DNA of 64,000 nt from Nocardiopsis_B sediminis (GTDB taxonomy: Bacteria; Actinomycetota; Actinomycetes; Streptosporangiales; Streptosporangiaceae): contig NZ_JBHSBH010000005.1 in NCBI RefSeq assembly GCF_042650565.1, positions 1 to 64,000 of the forward strand. Reading direction: 5' to 3'. The translations under genes and the position numbers were made by a program. The notes beneath the pieces were generated by a model that did no database searches, was not told where the DNA came from, and was given only the letters and a program-made list of their open reading frames with translations. Below, piece after piece: positions 19,068 through 27,145 of the stretch (its first letter is position 1; each line of letters starts with the position of its first letter).

Positions 19068-19538
19068 ATGCCGCAACAGTTCCTCCCTCCCGAGCAGTGG
19101 TTCGCGTCGCTGCCCACCGCCTACCTGGCCGCCTTCGGGCTGATCACCGACGAGTCCGGCCGGGTGCTGCTGGTCGACCCCAACTACCGCGAGCACTGGA
19201 CGCTGCCCGGCGGGATCGTGGAGGAGGGCGAGGCCCCGCACCTGGCCTGCCGGCGGGAGGTCGCCGAGGAGGTCGGGCTGGAGCGGACCCCGGGCGCGCT
19301 GCTGGCGTTGCAGTGGAGCGCGCCGCGGGGGCAGCGGCCCAAGCCGTTCTGCTCGTTCGTGTTCGACTGCGGGAGCGTCCACTCCGGCGTCGCGATCACC
19401 TTGCAGGAGGAGGAGCTCGACGGCTACGCCTTCGTCGAGCCCGACGCGGCGGTGGGGATGCTCCACCCGGCGCTGTCGCCGCGGCTGTCGGGGGCCCTGC
19501 GCGCCCGCGAGGAGGGCGGGACGGTCTACGTGGCCTGA
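19068..19538 (+). CDS. NUDIX hydrolase
   Basis: 156 residues. It hydrolyses nucleoside-diphosphate-linked substrates. The Nudix box is complete: GGIVEEGEAPHLACRREV followed by AEEVG. The start is preceded by CATACG eight to thirteen bases upstream, which suggests leaderless transcription from ATG 19068. The longer frame upstream to 18909 is not used, because it is Arg/Gly-rich non-coding sequence. Substrate is not predictable; the protein lies alone between a kinase gene and a convergent serine-hydrolase gene. Confidence 0.9.
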   Translation: MPQQFLPPEQWFASLPTAYLAAFGLITDESGRVLLVDPNYREHWTLPGGIVEEGEAPHLACRREVAEEVGLERTPGALLALQWSAPRGQRPKPFCSFVFDCGSVHSGVAITLQEEELDGYAFVEPDAAVGMLHPALSPRLSGALRAREEGGTVYVA

Positions 19539-19589
19539 GCCGGCGCCCCGGGAGACGTTGGTGCCGCCTGAGGCCGGAGCCGGCGGTGG

Positions 19590-20483
19590 TCAGCGTGCGC
19601 GCAGCGCCTCGACTGCGGTGTGGGCGGCCCGGCCCATGGCGAGGTCGACGTCGATGCGCCGGGTCTCCAGCGACCGGGTGGCGGCGAAGACCGCGATCGC
19701 GTACCGGCCGCCGTCGGGGAACTCGGCGACGCCGGCCTCCATGTGCAGCCCCGGCAGCGTGCCGGTCTTGGCCGCGATGCGCACCCCGGGCGGAAAGCCG
19801 GAGGCCAGCCGGGTCCAGAGGATCTGGCTGGCCATATGGGCGCGCACAGTGGCGCAGGCCGCGGCCGGGCCCGCCTCGTCGCGCCAGACCATGGCGAGCA
19901 GGCGGGTGATGTCGCGGGGGGTGGCGGAGGTGGCGGCCTCGGGGTCGAGCACGCGCAGGGAGCGGACCCGGTCCTCGCCCAGGGTGGGGTAGATCCGGGC
20001 GAAGTCGGCGTCGTCGCGGGCGCCGACATCGGCGAGCATGGACTCCAGCTGCTCCCGCGGCCCGCCGACCACGCGGGTGTCCTTCAGCCCGAGCTCGGTG
20101 GCGAGCGACCGCACGGCGTCGAGACCGACCCGGCGCAGCAGCAGGTCGGCGGCCGTGGTGTCGCTGACCGACATGGCGGAGTGGGCGAGGTCGCGCAGCG
20201 ACATCTCGACGTCGTCGGCGAAGCCCGCGGTCTCCCATCCGTCCAGCCGGTCGGCGGCGCCGACCACGACGCGCTCGGTGGGGTCGATCCGCCCGGCCTC
20301 GGCCCGGCGGCAGAACTCCAGGACCGTCAGGATCTGCGCGATCGACGCGATGACCACGCGCTCGTCGGCCCTCCAGGCGATCTCGCCGTCGCCGGGGTCC
20401 TTGCGGTCCAGGTCGGCCACGTGGAGCCAGGCGTCCATGCCCACTCGGGCGAAGTCATCGGCGATGCGTTCCTCGGTGGTCAC
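19590..20483 (-). CDS. Class A beta-lactamase-fold serine hydrolase, altered SxxK motif
   Basis: About 297 residues from GTG 20483, which follows a TACCGT -10-like element and is probably leaderless; GTG 20489 is an alternative. The fold is recognisable from the SDN-equivalent SDT (S107-D108-T109, in SVSDTTAADLLL) and the KTG triad in IAAKTGTLPGLHME. The first catalytic motif reads S47-I48-A49-Q50, so the essential general-base lysine of SxxK is glutamine. No signal peptide is present, which is also unusual for a beta-lactamase. It may be a catalytically altered or regulatory member of the actinobacterial serine hydrolase family. It converges with the NUDIX gene. Confidence 0.8.
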   Translation of the reverse strand: MTTEERIADDFARVGMDAWLHVADLDRKDPGDGEIAWRADERVVIASIAQILTVLEFCRRAEAGRIDPTERVVVGAADRLDGWETAGFADDVEMSLRDLAHSAMSVSDTTAADLLLRRVGLDAVRSLATELGLKDTRVVGGPREQLESMLADVGARDDADFARIYPTLGEDRVRSLRVLDPEAATSATPRDITRLLAMVWRDEAGPAAACATVRAHMASQILWTRLASGFPPGVRIAAKTGTLPGLHMEAGVAEFPDGGRYAIAVFAATRSLETRRIDVDLAMGRAAHTAVEALRAR

Positions 20484-21163
20484 CGGCACACGGTACTCGG
20501 TCGGCCGCCGGCCGGAGCATGTGCGGTCGCCTCCCCGTCGCGGCCGTGCGCCCGTCACGGGCCCCTCCCGAGGGCGGAGGCCCCTCCCCACCGGCGCCGG
20601 GCCCGTCGCGGGCGGATCGGGCGCCTGCGGGCGGGTTGCGCGCGGTGGGGGACCAACGTCCCGATTCCGCGATGCCACCGAAGGTCGCGGTGGCGTGGCG
20701 GAGCGTGCGCGTGCGCATCGGCCCTGCGGCTCCTGCCCGCCCGGAACGGCCGGGGCCGGTCCGATGGCCGCGGGGCGCGGGGGCCGGAGGGGCGGACCGG
20801 TGGACGCAGGGGGACACGGACCGCCAGAAACAAGGACCAAAGACCCGAACGTGTACCGGTGTGACACACGGTCCATTCCAGGCCGCGGAATCCCCCGCGC
20901 GGCATCCCGTCGCGGGTTTCGGACACGACGGCGAATCGGGTCCCATCACGCGCTACGCGGTGCGGCCGCGGGCCGCCACCCCGCGCCCCCTGATCTCTCA
21001 CCACGCCGGTGACGTGCGGTGACCCGCCGGACGGCGCGGCCGCCGGCCGCCGGGCGCGGGCCCCGCGCCGCCCCGGCCGGGCGGCCGGGCCGGCGCCGCG
21101 CACCGGCTCCGCGGGGCCGCCACGGCGCCCGGAACGCCGTCGGGGAAGGTGCTTCCCGGACCT
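20484..21163. other. Gene-free interval upstream of truncated haemoglobin
   Basis: About 680 bases of GC-rich DNA with no convincing gene on either strand; the long frames here are shadows lacking start context. It holds a perfect 11-bp palindrome GTGTGACACAC (20859-20869) in an AT-richer patch and, at its right end, the promoter listed next. Confidence 0.5.
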
Positions 21164-21192
21164 TTGACCGCACGGAACCGGCGTCGTATGGT
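21164..21192 (+). promoter_or_regulatory. Vegetative promoter of truncated haemoglobin gene
   Basis: TTGACC (21164-21169), a 17-bp spacer, and TATGGT (21187-21192) lie about 75 nt upstream of the start codon. This is a near-consensus actinomycete promoter. Confidence 0.7.
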
Positions 21193-21265
21193 CATCGCTC
21201 GAACCGGCGATCATCCACCGCGTTCGCTCCGCGCTCCCCCCACGCCCCACACGAGGAGTCCGTCC

Positions 21266-21652
21266 ATGGCGAACCCTGCGTCGACCATCTACGACCGCAT
21301 CGGCGGCCACGAGGCCATCGAGGCCGTTGTCGACGACTTCTACGTCCGCGTCCTGGCCGACGAGCACCTGGCGGGCTTCTTCACCGGCACGAACATGTCG
21401 CGCCTCAAGGGCCGCCAGGCCGAGTTCTTCTCCGCGGCCCTGGGCGGGCCGGTCACCTACACCGGCCGCGGCATGAAGGAGGTCCACGCGGGGCTGAACA
21501 TCGGTCGGGAGCACTTCGAGCTCGTCGCCGCCCATCTCACCGACGCCCTCCTGAAGGCCGGGGTGCCCGAAGACACCACGGGCGAGATCATCGCCGCCAT
21601 CGCGCCGCTGGCCGGGGACATCGTCACCCGTCCCGGCGGCCCCGCGAACTGA
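21266..21652 (+). CDS. Group 1 (HbN-type) truncated haemoglobin
   Basis: 128 residues, the usual length. The globin pattern is clear: TIYDRIGGHEAIEAVVDDFY, the helix around LAGFFTGTNMSRLKGRQAEF, and the proximal-His region KEVHAGLNIGREHFELV. Group 1 truncated haemoglobins bind O2 and NO and typically detoxify NO. GAGGAG (21253-21258) precedes ATG 21266. The flavohaemoprotein gene follows about 260 bp downstream, suggesting a small NO/oxygen-response cluster. Confidence 0.93.
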   Translation: MANPASTIYDRIGGHEAIEAVVDDFYVRVLADEHLAGFFTGTNMSRLKGRQAEFFSAALGGPVTYTGRGMKEVHAGLNIGREHFELVAAHLTDALLKAGVPEDTTGEIIAAIAPLAGDIVTRPGGPAN

Positions 21653-21909
21653 GCCGACCGCGCCGCGCTCCCATCCGGAGGCCGGCGGTTCCGGCCCCGG
21701 GCCACCGCGCGGGGCCTTCGGGCCGCCTGCGCCTCCCAGGGCCTCCGGGCGCCGCGCACCCGTTGTGACAGGTCCGATTCCACCGCAGACGCGCCACCGT
21801 TCCGGGACGCCGCGGGCGATCGCGGTCGCCACCGGCCCCGGCGGGGCGATGAGGACACGAGCATGCGCTTGAAGACCGCGCCGTACCGCCGCCGGGAAGG
21901 ATCCCGAGC

Positions 21910-23043
21910 GTGGACGTGACGCGCCTGAAAACCAGCTGGCAGCAGGTCGCCCAGTACGGGGACGAAGTCCCGCTGTTCTTCTACTCGTCGCTGTTCCTGA
22001 CCCACCCCGAAGTGCGCTCACTGTTCCCGGTGAGCATGGCCCACCAGCGCGACCGCCTGGTCGGCGCCCTCGGCCGCATCGTCTCCGAGGTCGACCGGGT
22101 CGACGAGCTGGTCCCCTTCCTCCAGCACCTCGGGCGCGACCACCGCAAGTTCGCGGTCCTCGCCGAGCACTACCCGGCGGTCGGCGAGGCCCTGCTGCAC
22201 ACGCTGTCCCACTTCCTCGGGACGCGCTGGACCCCCGACCTCGCCGACGACTGGACCGACGCCTACGGCCTGGTCGCCAAGGTGATGACCGAGGCCGCCG
22301 ACACCGCGGCCAAGGACACCCCGCCCTGGTGGGACGCGACCATCGTCTCGCACGACCGGCGGGCGCCCGACCTGGCGGTCATGACCATCGAGCCGCACCA
22401 GCGCCTGGGCTTCCGCCCCGGCCAGAGCCTGGCGGTCGAGACCCCGCTGCGCCCCAACCTGTGGCGCTACTACACGCCCGCCAACGCACCGCGCGTCAAC
22501 GACACCATCGACCTGCACGTGCGGGTGGTGGGCGGCGGCCCGGTGAGCACCACCCTGGTCCAGGGGGTGCGGGTGGGCGACCCCCTGCGGCTGGGCCCGC
22601 CGGTGGGCGAGCGCCTCACCCTCAACGGGCACGACGACGCCGTGCTGATCGCGGGGGGCACCGGGCTCGCCCCCTTCAAGGCCATCATCGACCAGGTCCG
22701 GACCGAGGGAGGGGACCGCCGCGTGTACCTGTTCGCCGGCGGCCCCACGGTGCGCTCCCTCTACGACCTGCGCGCCCTGCGTGCACTGTCCGAGGCGCAC
22801 CCGTGGCTGCGGGTCATCCCCTGCGTCTCGCGCGAGGCCGCCTCGGACGGCATCGAAGGCGGCGACGCCGTCGACGTGGCCCTGCGCCACGGGCCCTGGC
22901 GCAGCGAGTCCGTCTACGTCTGCGGCTCCCCGGACATGGTGGCCGGATCCGTGCACCGCCTCGCCGAGCACGGCCTGCCGCGCGAGCGCGTCCACGTCGA
23001 GGAGTTCACCACGAGCACCACATCAACCGGAGGCATCTCGTGA
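21910..23043 (+). CDS. Flavohaemoprotein-like globin/FAD/NAD oxidoreductase
   Basis: 377 residues. The globin domain (1-135) has B10 Tyr in VPLFFYSSLFL, CD1 Phe in SLFPVSM and the probable proximal His in GRDHRKFAV. An FNR-like reductase follows, with the FAD motif WRYYTPANAP and the NAD motif LIAGGTGLAPFKAII ... VYVCGSPDMV. The composite is typical of NO dioxygenases (Hmp-like), though the distal part of the globin is divergent from the enteric type. GTG 21910 follows GGGAAGGA. Its last bases overlap the start of the DivIVA-type gene (GTGA), so the two are translationally coupled. Confidence 0.88.
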   Translation: MDVTRLKTSWQQVAQYGDEVPLFFYSSLFLTHPEVRSLFPVSMAHQRDRLVGALGRIVSEVDRVDELVPFLQHLGRDHRKFAVLAEHYPAVGEALLHTLSHFLGTRWTPDLADDWTDAYGLVAKVMTEAADTAAKDTPPWWDATIVSHDRRAPDLAVMTIEPHQRLGFRPGQSLAVETPLRPNLWRYYTPANAPRVNDTIDLHVRVVGGGPVSTTLVQGVRVGDPLRLGPPVGERLTLNGHDDAVLIAGGTGLAPFKAIIDQVRTEGGDRRVYLFAGGPTVRSLYDLRALRALSEAHPWLRVIPCVSREAASDGIEGGDAVDVALRHGPWRSESVYVCGSPDMVAGSVHRLAEHGLPRERVHVEEFTTSTTSTGGIS

Positions 23044-23801
23044 CTGCACGCGAGGACACGGGGGCGCTGCGGCGCTCCCAGCCACGGCTCAGTCCCGAAC
23101 GCGTGCGCAACCAGGATTTCTCGCGTGCGTCGCTGGGCAGGCGCGGCTACGACGAGCAGGAAGTGCGGATGTTCATCGGGCGCGTGGCCGAGGACATCGC
23201 GGCCGGCGACGCCGAGCGGATGAGCCTGCGGTCGGAGATCGAACGGCTGCGCCAGCGCTTCCGCGAACAGCAGTCCGCGCCCCCCGAGCCGCGGCCGAGC
23301 GGGCCGCCGGCCGACGCCGTCAACCTGCTGTCGGCCGCCCAGCAGCAGGCCGACGCCTATGTGGCCCAGGCACAGGAGTACTGCCGCCAGCTGACCGAGC
23401 ACGCGCGGCGGCAGGCCGAGGACATCATGGCCGAGGCCCGTTCCCAGGCCGAGGCGGCCGCCGAGGCCGCGGTCAGAGAGTACCGCGCCGGAGCCGCCGG
23501 TGCGGGGGCGCGGCACAGCGCCGACCTGGAGGAGATCGAGCGCCGGGTGGCGTGGCTCCAGTCGTTCTCCCGCGCGGTGCAGATCCAGATGCAGGCCGCC
23601 AGCGACGCGTTCTCGCGCGAGATCATCCGGCTCGGCGACCTGTCCAACGGCGGCCTGGAGAACCTGCGCTCCGACCCGGCGGCCCCGCAAGCGGCCGATC
23701 CCTCGGCGAACGCGCCGCGGGTGACCGGGACCCCGCCCCCGGACGCCATCCGCCGCGCCGCCGAACGGCCCGGCCCCGAACGTCCCGAGCAGAGGGGCTG
23801 A
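23040..23801 (+). CDS. DivIVA-domain coiled-coil protein
   Basis: 253 residues. The N-terminal DivIVA membrane-curvature motif is visible (VRNQDFSRASLGRRGYDEQEVRMF shortened here as VRNQDFSRASLGRRGYDEQE). Two coiled-coil stretches follow (about 55-75 and 95-150, with ADAYVAQAQEYCRQLTEHAR). The C-terminus is Pro/Ala-rich and disordered. DivIVA-like proteins mark curved membrane or wall-growth sites. The GTG start lies in the GTGA overlap with the flavohaemoprotein stop and has GGAGG upstream. Coupling a DivIVA-like protein with a flavohaemoprotein is common in actinomycetes, and its meaning is unclear. Confidence 0.88.
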   Translation: MTAREDTGALRRSQPRLSPERVRNQDFSRASLGRRGYDEQEVRMFIGRVAEDIAAGDAERMSLRSEIERLRQRFREQQSAPPEPRPSGPPADAVNLLSAAQQQADAYVAQAQEYCRQLTEHARRQAEDIMAEARSQAEAAAEAAVREYRAGAAGAGARHSADLEEIERRVAWLQSFSRAVQIQMQAASDAFSREIIRLGDLSNGGLENLRSDPAAPQAADPSANAPRVTGTPPPDAIRRAAERPGPERPEQRG

Positions 23802-24133
23802 CGACCCGACGACTACCCTGCGTGGGGATTGGTGACGGTCCGTGGCGTATACCCGGGTCCGGGGCTGTTATGCGAAGGGGGGGCAAAAGCTCCCCCATCG
23901 CTTGGTTGCAGGGTTGGCGCAAGCGGGCACGTCCCGTAGTGTCGAAAACGTTGTGCAGCAGGTCCGACAGCGTGGCCTCAAACGCCATCACATGCGTCCC
24001 TGCGATCACCGCCGGATGCGTTGTTCATCCGCCGGCAGATCTCAAGCCCGGCCGCCCGGCACGACCGCGGGGGCCGGTCCGCACCAGGGCATGTGATCGG
24101 CGGTCCCACTCCGTAGAAGCAGGGAACGTCACG
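23802..24133 (+). other. Leader region of the sigma-factor gene, with candidate promoter
   Basis: No gene is seen. A candidate promoter TTGGCG (23914-23919), 17-bp spacer, TAGTGT (23937-23942) lies about 190 nt upstream of the sigma gene, leaving a long 5' leader. A short G-run/C-run hairpin (about 23876-23896) may end the DivIVA transcript; it is weak. Confidence 0.45.
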
Positions 24134-24976
24134 ATGCGCTCATCGAGCACGCTCCGCAACCGGAAAGAGACCGCACCCCCGCTTCCGCGGCGTCCATCGC
24201 GAAGCGGCAGATCAGACGAGGCGTACTACGCCTCGACCCGCGAGCTCTTCGACGAGCTCGCCCGCACCGAGAAAGGCGACCCCCGGCACGAGGAGATCTA
24301 CCGTGCCCTGGTCGACCTGCACTCTCCGGTGATCCGGCGCATCGCGCGCCGGTACCGCAACCGCGGGGAGCCCGAGGAGGACCTCCGTCAAGTCGTCACC
24401 GTCGGCCTGGTCCAGGCCATCCGGGACTTCGATCCCGACTACGGCAAGGAGTTCATCTCCTACGCCCTGCCGATGATGACCGGCGAGGTGAAGCGGCACT
24501 TCCGCGACCGCACGTGGGCCATCCGCGTACCGCGCAAGCACCAGGAGAAGCGGCCGGAGCTCAACCGGGTGACCTCGACGTTCGCCCAGGAGCACGGCCG
24601 GTCTCCGACGGTCGCCGAGATCGCGGAACTGCTGGAGATGACCGTCGACGAGACACTGGAGCTCATCGACGCCTCGGCCGCCTACAGCGCGCTCTCGCTC
24701 GACGTGCCCTTCGGGGCCGACGAGGAGGAGAAGACGCTCGGCGATACGCTCGGCGAGGAGGACCATGCGCTGGAGAGCGTCGCGGACCGCGCGTCGCTGC
24801 GCCCGGCACTGGCCACGCTCTCGCCGCGCGACCGCAAGATCGTCCTGCTCCGGTTCGCCGGGAACAAGACGCAGGCGCAGATCGCCGAGATCGTCGGGCT
24901 GTCGCAGATGCACGTCTCACGCACCCTGGCGGCATCGCTGGCGAAGCTGCGGGCGCAGCTCGTACCCGACATGTAG
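24134..24976 (+). CDS. RNA polymerase sigma factor, SigB/SigF/SigG group
   Basis: 280 residues. Region 2 has LYSPV-like LVDLHSPVIRRIARRYR and the -10-recognition segment DFDPDYGKEFISYALPMMTG. Region 3 follows with RVPRKHQEKRPELNRV and region 4 with the HTH NKTQAQIAEIVGLSQMHVSR. This is the SigB/F/G stress and differentiation sigma group of actinobacteria, several of which are controlled by anti-sigma/anti-anti-sigma partners; no such partner is adjacent. ATG 24134 gives an N-terminus RSSSTLRNRKE that is disordered as usual for the group. The longer upstream frame is non-coding. Confidence 0.93.
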   Translation: MRSSSTLRNRKETAPPLPRRPSRSGRSDEAYYASTRELFDELARTEKGDPRHEEIYRALVDLHSPVIRRIARRYRNRGEPEEDLRQVVTVGLVQAIRDFDPDYGKEFISYALPMMTGEVKRHFRDRTWAIRVPRKHQEKRPELNRVTSTFAQEHGRSPTVAEIAELLEMTVDETLELIDASAAYSALSLDVPFGADEEEKTLGDTLGEEDHALESVADRASLRPALATLSPRDRKIVLLRFAGNKTQAQIAEIVGLSQMHVSRTLAASLAKLRAQLVPDM

Positions 24977-25083
24977 CCGGTACACCGGCACGGCACACCA
25001 TGGGCCGGGGCAGGGGGGCAGGGCCGGAGGGCAGGGCCGGAGCGCGGGGCCGGGACGCGACCGTCGTCCCGGTCCGGGGTGCG

Positions 25084-25746
25084 CTACAGCAGGCTGCCCC
25101 AGTTGGCCCGGAAGGCGTGGGCGATCGCCACGATGACGGCGAGCGCCCACACGGTGAGGGCCACGGTGTGGTTGCGCGCCAGCGCGTCCAGCGGTCGGCG
25201 CAGCCCGGCCGGCACGCGGATGTGGCCGGCGCGCAGGTTGTGCAGGGTGACGTACCAGAACACCGGGACGGTCACCGCCCACACCGCCATGCAGTAGGGG
25301 CACAGCGCCCCGATCCGGTAGAGGCTCTGGTAGATGAGCCAGTGCACGAACCCGGCGCCGAAGACGGTCCCGGCCTGCAACCCGAGCCAGAACCAGCGCC
25401 GGAAGGCGCCTCCGGCCAGCAGCGCCGTGCCCACGGTGGCCACGATCGCGAAGCAGGCCACCCCGATCACGGGGTTGGGGATGCCGAACGCGGCCGCCTG
25501 AGGGGTGTCCATCACCGTGCCGCAGGAGAGCACGGGGTTGATGCTGCACGCGGGGACGTGGCCGGGGTTCTCCAGCACCCGGATCTTCTCGACGAGCAGG
25601 GCGCCGGCGGCGGCCAGGCCGATCGCGCCCCCGATGGTCAGCAGCCAGGGCAGCGCCCTGCTGATGACCGGCACACCGGCGCCGGGCGTCGTCGTGTCGG
25701 GTGTCGTCGCGTCGGGCGGGGGCGTGACGGCGGCGGGCGGGGTCAC
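25084..25746 (-). CDS. VKOR family protein (disulfide-bond generation)
   Basis: 220 residues. The vitamin K epoxide reductase fold has about five transmembrane helices. The active-site CPYC is visible (IGALCPYCMAVWAV), as is the loop-cysteine pair (ACSINPVLSCGTVM). It reoxidises a DsbA-type thiol oxidase using menaquinone. It starts at GTG 25746 inside the last codons of the DsbA-like gene (GTGA overlap), so the pair is translationally coupled and is a functional couple. The N-terminal 30 residues are Thr/Pro-rich. Confidence 0.93.
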   Translation of the reverse strand: MTPPAAVTPPPDATTPDTTTPGAGVPVISRALPWLLTIGGAIGLAAAGALLVEKIRVLENPGHVPACSINPVLSCGTVMDTPQAAAFGIPNPVIGVACFAIVATVGTALLAGGAFRRWFWLGLQAGTVFGAGFVHWLIYQSLYRIGALCPYCMAVWAVTVPVFWYVTLHNLRAGHIRVPAGLRRPLDALARNHTVALTVWALAVIVAIAHAFRANWGSLL

Positions 25747-26417
25747 GACAGCTCCCGGTCGATCATCGACGACAGCGTCGCGTAGGAGGGCATCGGGTCG
25801 GTCTGGCGGCCGTTGACGAAGATGGTGGGGGTGCCCTGCACGCCCAGCGCCCGGCCGTCCTCGAAGTCGGCCCGGACCCGGTCGAGGGTCGCCGGGTCGG
25901 CCACGTCCTCGGCGAATTGCTCGGTGTCGAGGCCCAGGTCTTCGGCGAAGCCCGCGAACTCCGCGGCCTTGGACTCGTCGGACTCGCCCCACTCCTCCTG
26001 GGTCTCGTACATCTTGATGTACATCGCCTCCAGCTCGCCCTGCCGCGCGGCGGCCTCCACCGCGGTGGCGGCGGTCTCGGAGTTGGTGTGGCCGGGCATG
26101 GGGAAGTAGCGGATGACGAGGTTGATCCGCCCGTCGTAGTCCTCGCGGAGCCGCTCCATGACGGGGAACTGGGCGAGGCACGCCTCGCATTCGAAGTCGA
26201 GGAACTCCACCACGGTCACCTCCGCGTCGGGCGCTTCGGTGAGGTGGTGGCTGTCCTCGCGCACCAGCAGCTCCTCGGGGGCGGTGGAGGCGGGGGCCGC
26301 GCCGGCCCCGGCCGCGTCACCGGGCGGGGCGGACCGCCCGGCCAGCACGATGAAGGCGCCGAGGACGAGGGCCGAGGTCGCGATGAGCGCCAGGGTGATG
26401 GCGAGGTTCTTGGTCAT
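25743..26417 (-). CDS. DsbA-like thioredoxin-fold thiol oxidase (membrane anchored)
   Basis: 224 residues. A single N-terminal hydrophobic helix (LAITLALIATSALVLGAFIV) anchors the protein. The thioredoxin fold has an FECEACLAQF active site (CEAC) and the cis-Pro region GVQGTPTIFVNG. It catalyses disulfide formation in exported proteins and is recycled by the VKOR encoded downstream with an overlapping start. ATG 26417 has no strong SD. Confidence 0.92.
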   Translation of the reverse strand: MTKNLAITLALIATSALVLGAFIVLAGRSAPPGDAAGAGAAPASTAPEELLVREDSHHLTEAPDAEVTVVEFLDFECEACLAQFPVMERLREDYDGRINLVIRYFPMPGHTNSETAATAVEAAARQGELEAMYIKMYETQEEWGESDESKAAEFAGFAEDLGLDTEQFAEDVADPATLDRVRADFEDGRALGVQGTPTIFVNGRQTDPMPSYATLSSMIDRELS

Positions 26418-26558
26418 GGTGCATCCAGATCAGACGGGCCGGGCGCGGAGGCCACGGCCGGAGGGGACTCGCGGCACACGAAGGGGGCGCCGCGCGGAAG
26501 GGGTGGACCGGATCGGAGCGCACGGCACATGGCGGGCGGCGCTCCCGCTCGGTGCGGC

Positions 26559-26972
26559 CTAGACCCTCTGGATGCAGAGCGAGGTGAGCAGCCGGGCCCC
26601 ACTGGGCCGCGCCCCGGCATCGGCCACCGGCCGCCCGAAATGCAGCGGCGGGGCGTCCCAGGCCGTGACCGCAAGGACCGCAGGGGCCAATAGCAGTGGC
26701 GCCACCCCGTCCCCGGCCCGGGGCACGACAGCCGATCCCCCGACGTCACAGGCGGCCGCGGTGTCGCGATCCCCATGCCCGGATGCGTGCGGAGTCCCAG
26801 CCTGATCGAAATCCGCGGCAAAGGTGGCCGTGGCCGAGCGTCCGGAGTCCGCCGCGGACGCAGTCGGGATCGTGGTGTGGCAGATCGCGCAGAGGAGGTA
26901 CGCCACGACCGCCACGCACAGCACGACCACGCGCGGAAGGCCGCGCGTGGTGGTGCTGATCGGTCGGCTCAC
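26559..26972 (-). CDS. Small membrane protein of unknown function
   Basis: 137 residues from GTG 26972, which starts two bases after the DUF397 stop. There is an N-terminal signal or anchor helix (VVVLCVAVVAYLLCAI), a Cys-containing mid part (AACDVGG), a second hydrophobic segment (VAPLLLAPAVLAV) and a C-terminus ending RLLTSLCIQRV. The two-helix layout and the short Cys-containing tail resemble actinobacterial DUF6153-type proteins, but I am not certain of that family. It lies between the DUF397 and DsbA/VKOR genes and is probably exported; the three cysteines could be substrates of the thiol-oxidising pair. Function unknown. Confidence 0.55.
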   Translation of the reverse strand: MSRPISTTTRGLPRVVVLCVAVVAYLLCAICHTTIPTASAADSGRSATATFAADFDQAGTPHASGHGDRDTAAACDVGGSAVVPRAGDGVAPLLLAPAVLAVTAWDAPPLHFGRPVADAGARPSGARLLTSLCIQRV

Positions 26973-26974
26973 CT

Positions 26975-27145
26975 CTACAGGCCGTCGACCTCGGTCAGGA
27001 AGGCGCGCCACTCCGACGCGGAGAACGACAGCGTCACATCGTCCCGGTAGAACGTGTCGCGGACGTCCGCGCCGCACTGCGCCTGACGGACTTCCACACA
27101 GTTGGAGCCATTGAGGCTGTAGCTGCTCGTATGCCAGGTGGTCAT
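26975..27145 (-). CDS. DUF397 protein
   Basis: 56 residues, too short for many gene finders. It starts at ATG 27145, whose ATGA overlaps the stop of the XRE gene, and reads MTTWHTSSYSLNGSNCVEV ... VTLSFSASEWRAFL. The W-x-K/H-S-S-Y-S-x2-G-S-N-C-V-E-V signature and the final SASEWRAFL are diagnostic of DUF397. DUF397 proteins are the small partners of XRE/DUF5753 regulators in actinomycetes, the pair being implicated in differentiation and toxin-antitoxin-like control. Confidence 0.9.
   Translation of the reverse strand: MTTWHTSSYSLNGSNCVEVRQAQCGADVRDTFYRDDVTLSFSASEWRAFLTEVDGL

Noticed and set aside
19590..20876. 428-codon version of the serine hydrolase
   Set aside because: The first 130 codons lack coding character and upstream sequence holds a -10-like element next to GTG 20483.
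22781..24976. 731-codon frame covering the sigma factor
   Set aside because: Only the last 281 codons are the sigma factor; the upstream part is a shadow of the flavohaemoprotein and DivIVA genes.
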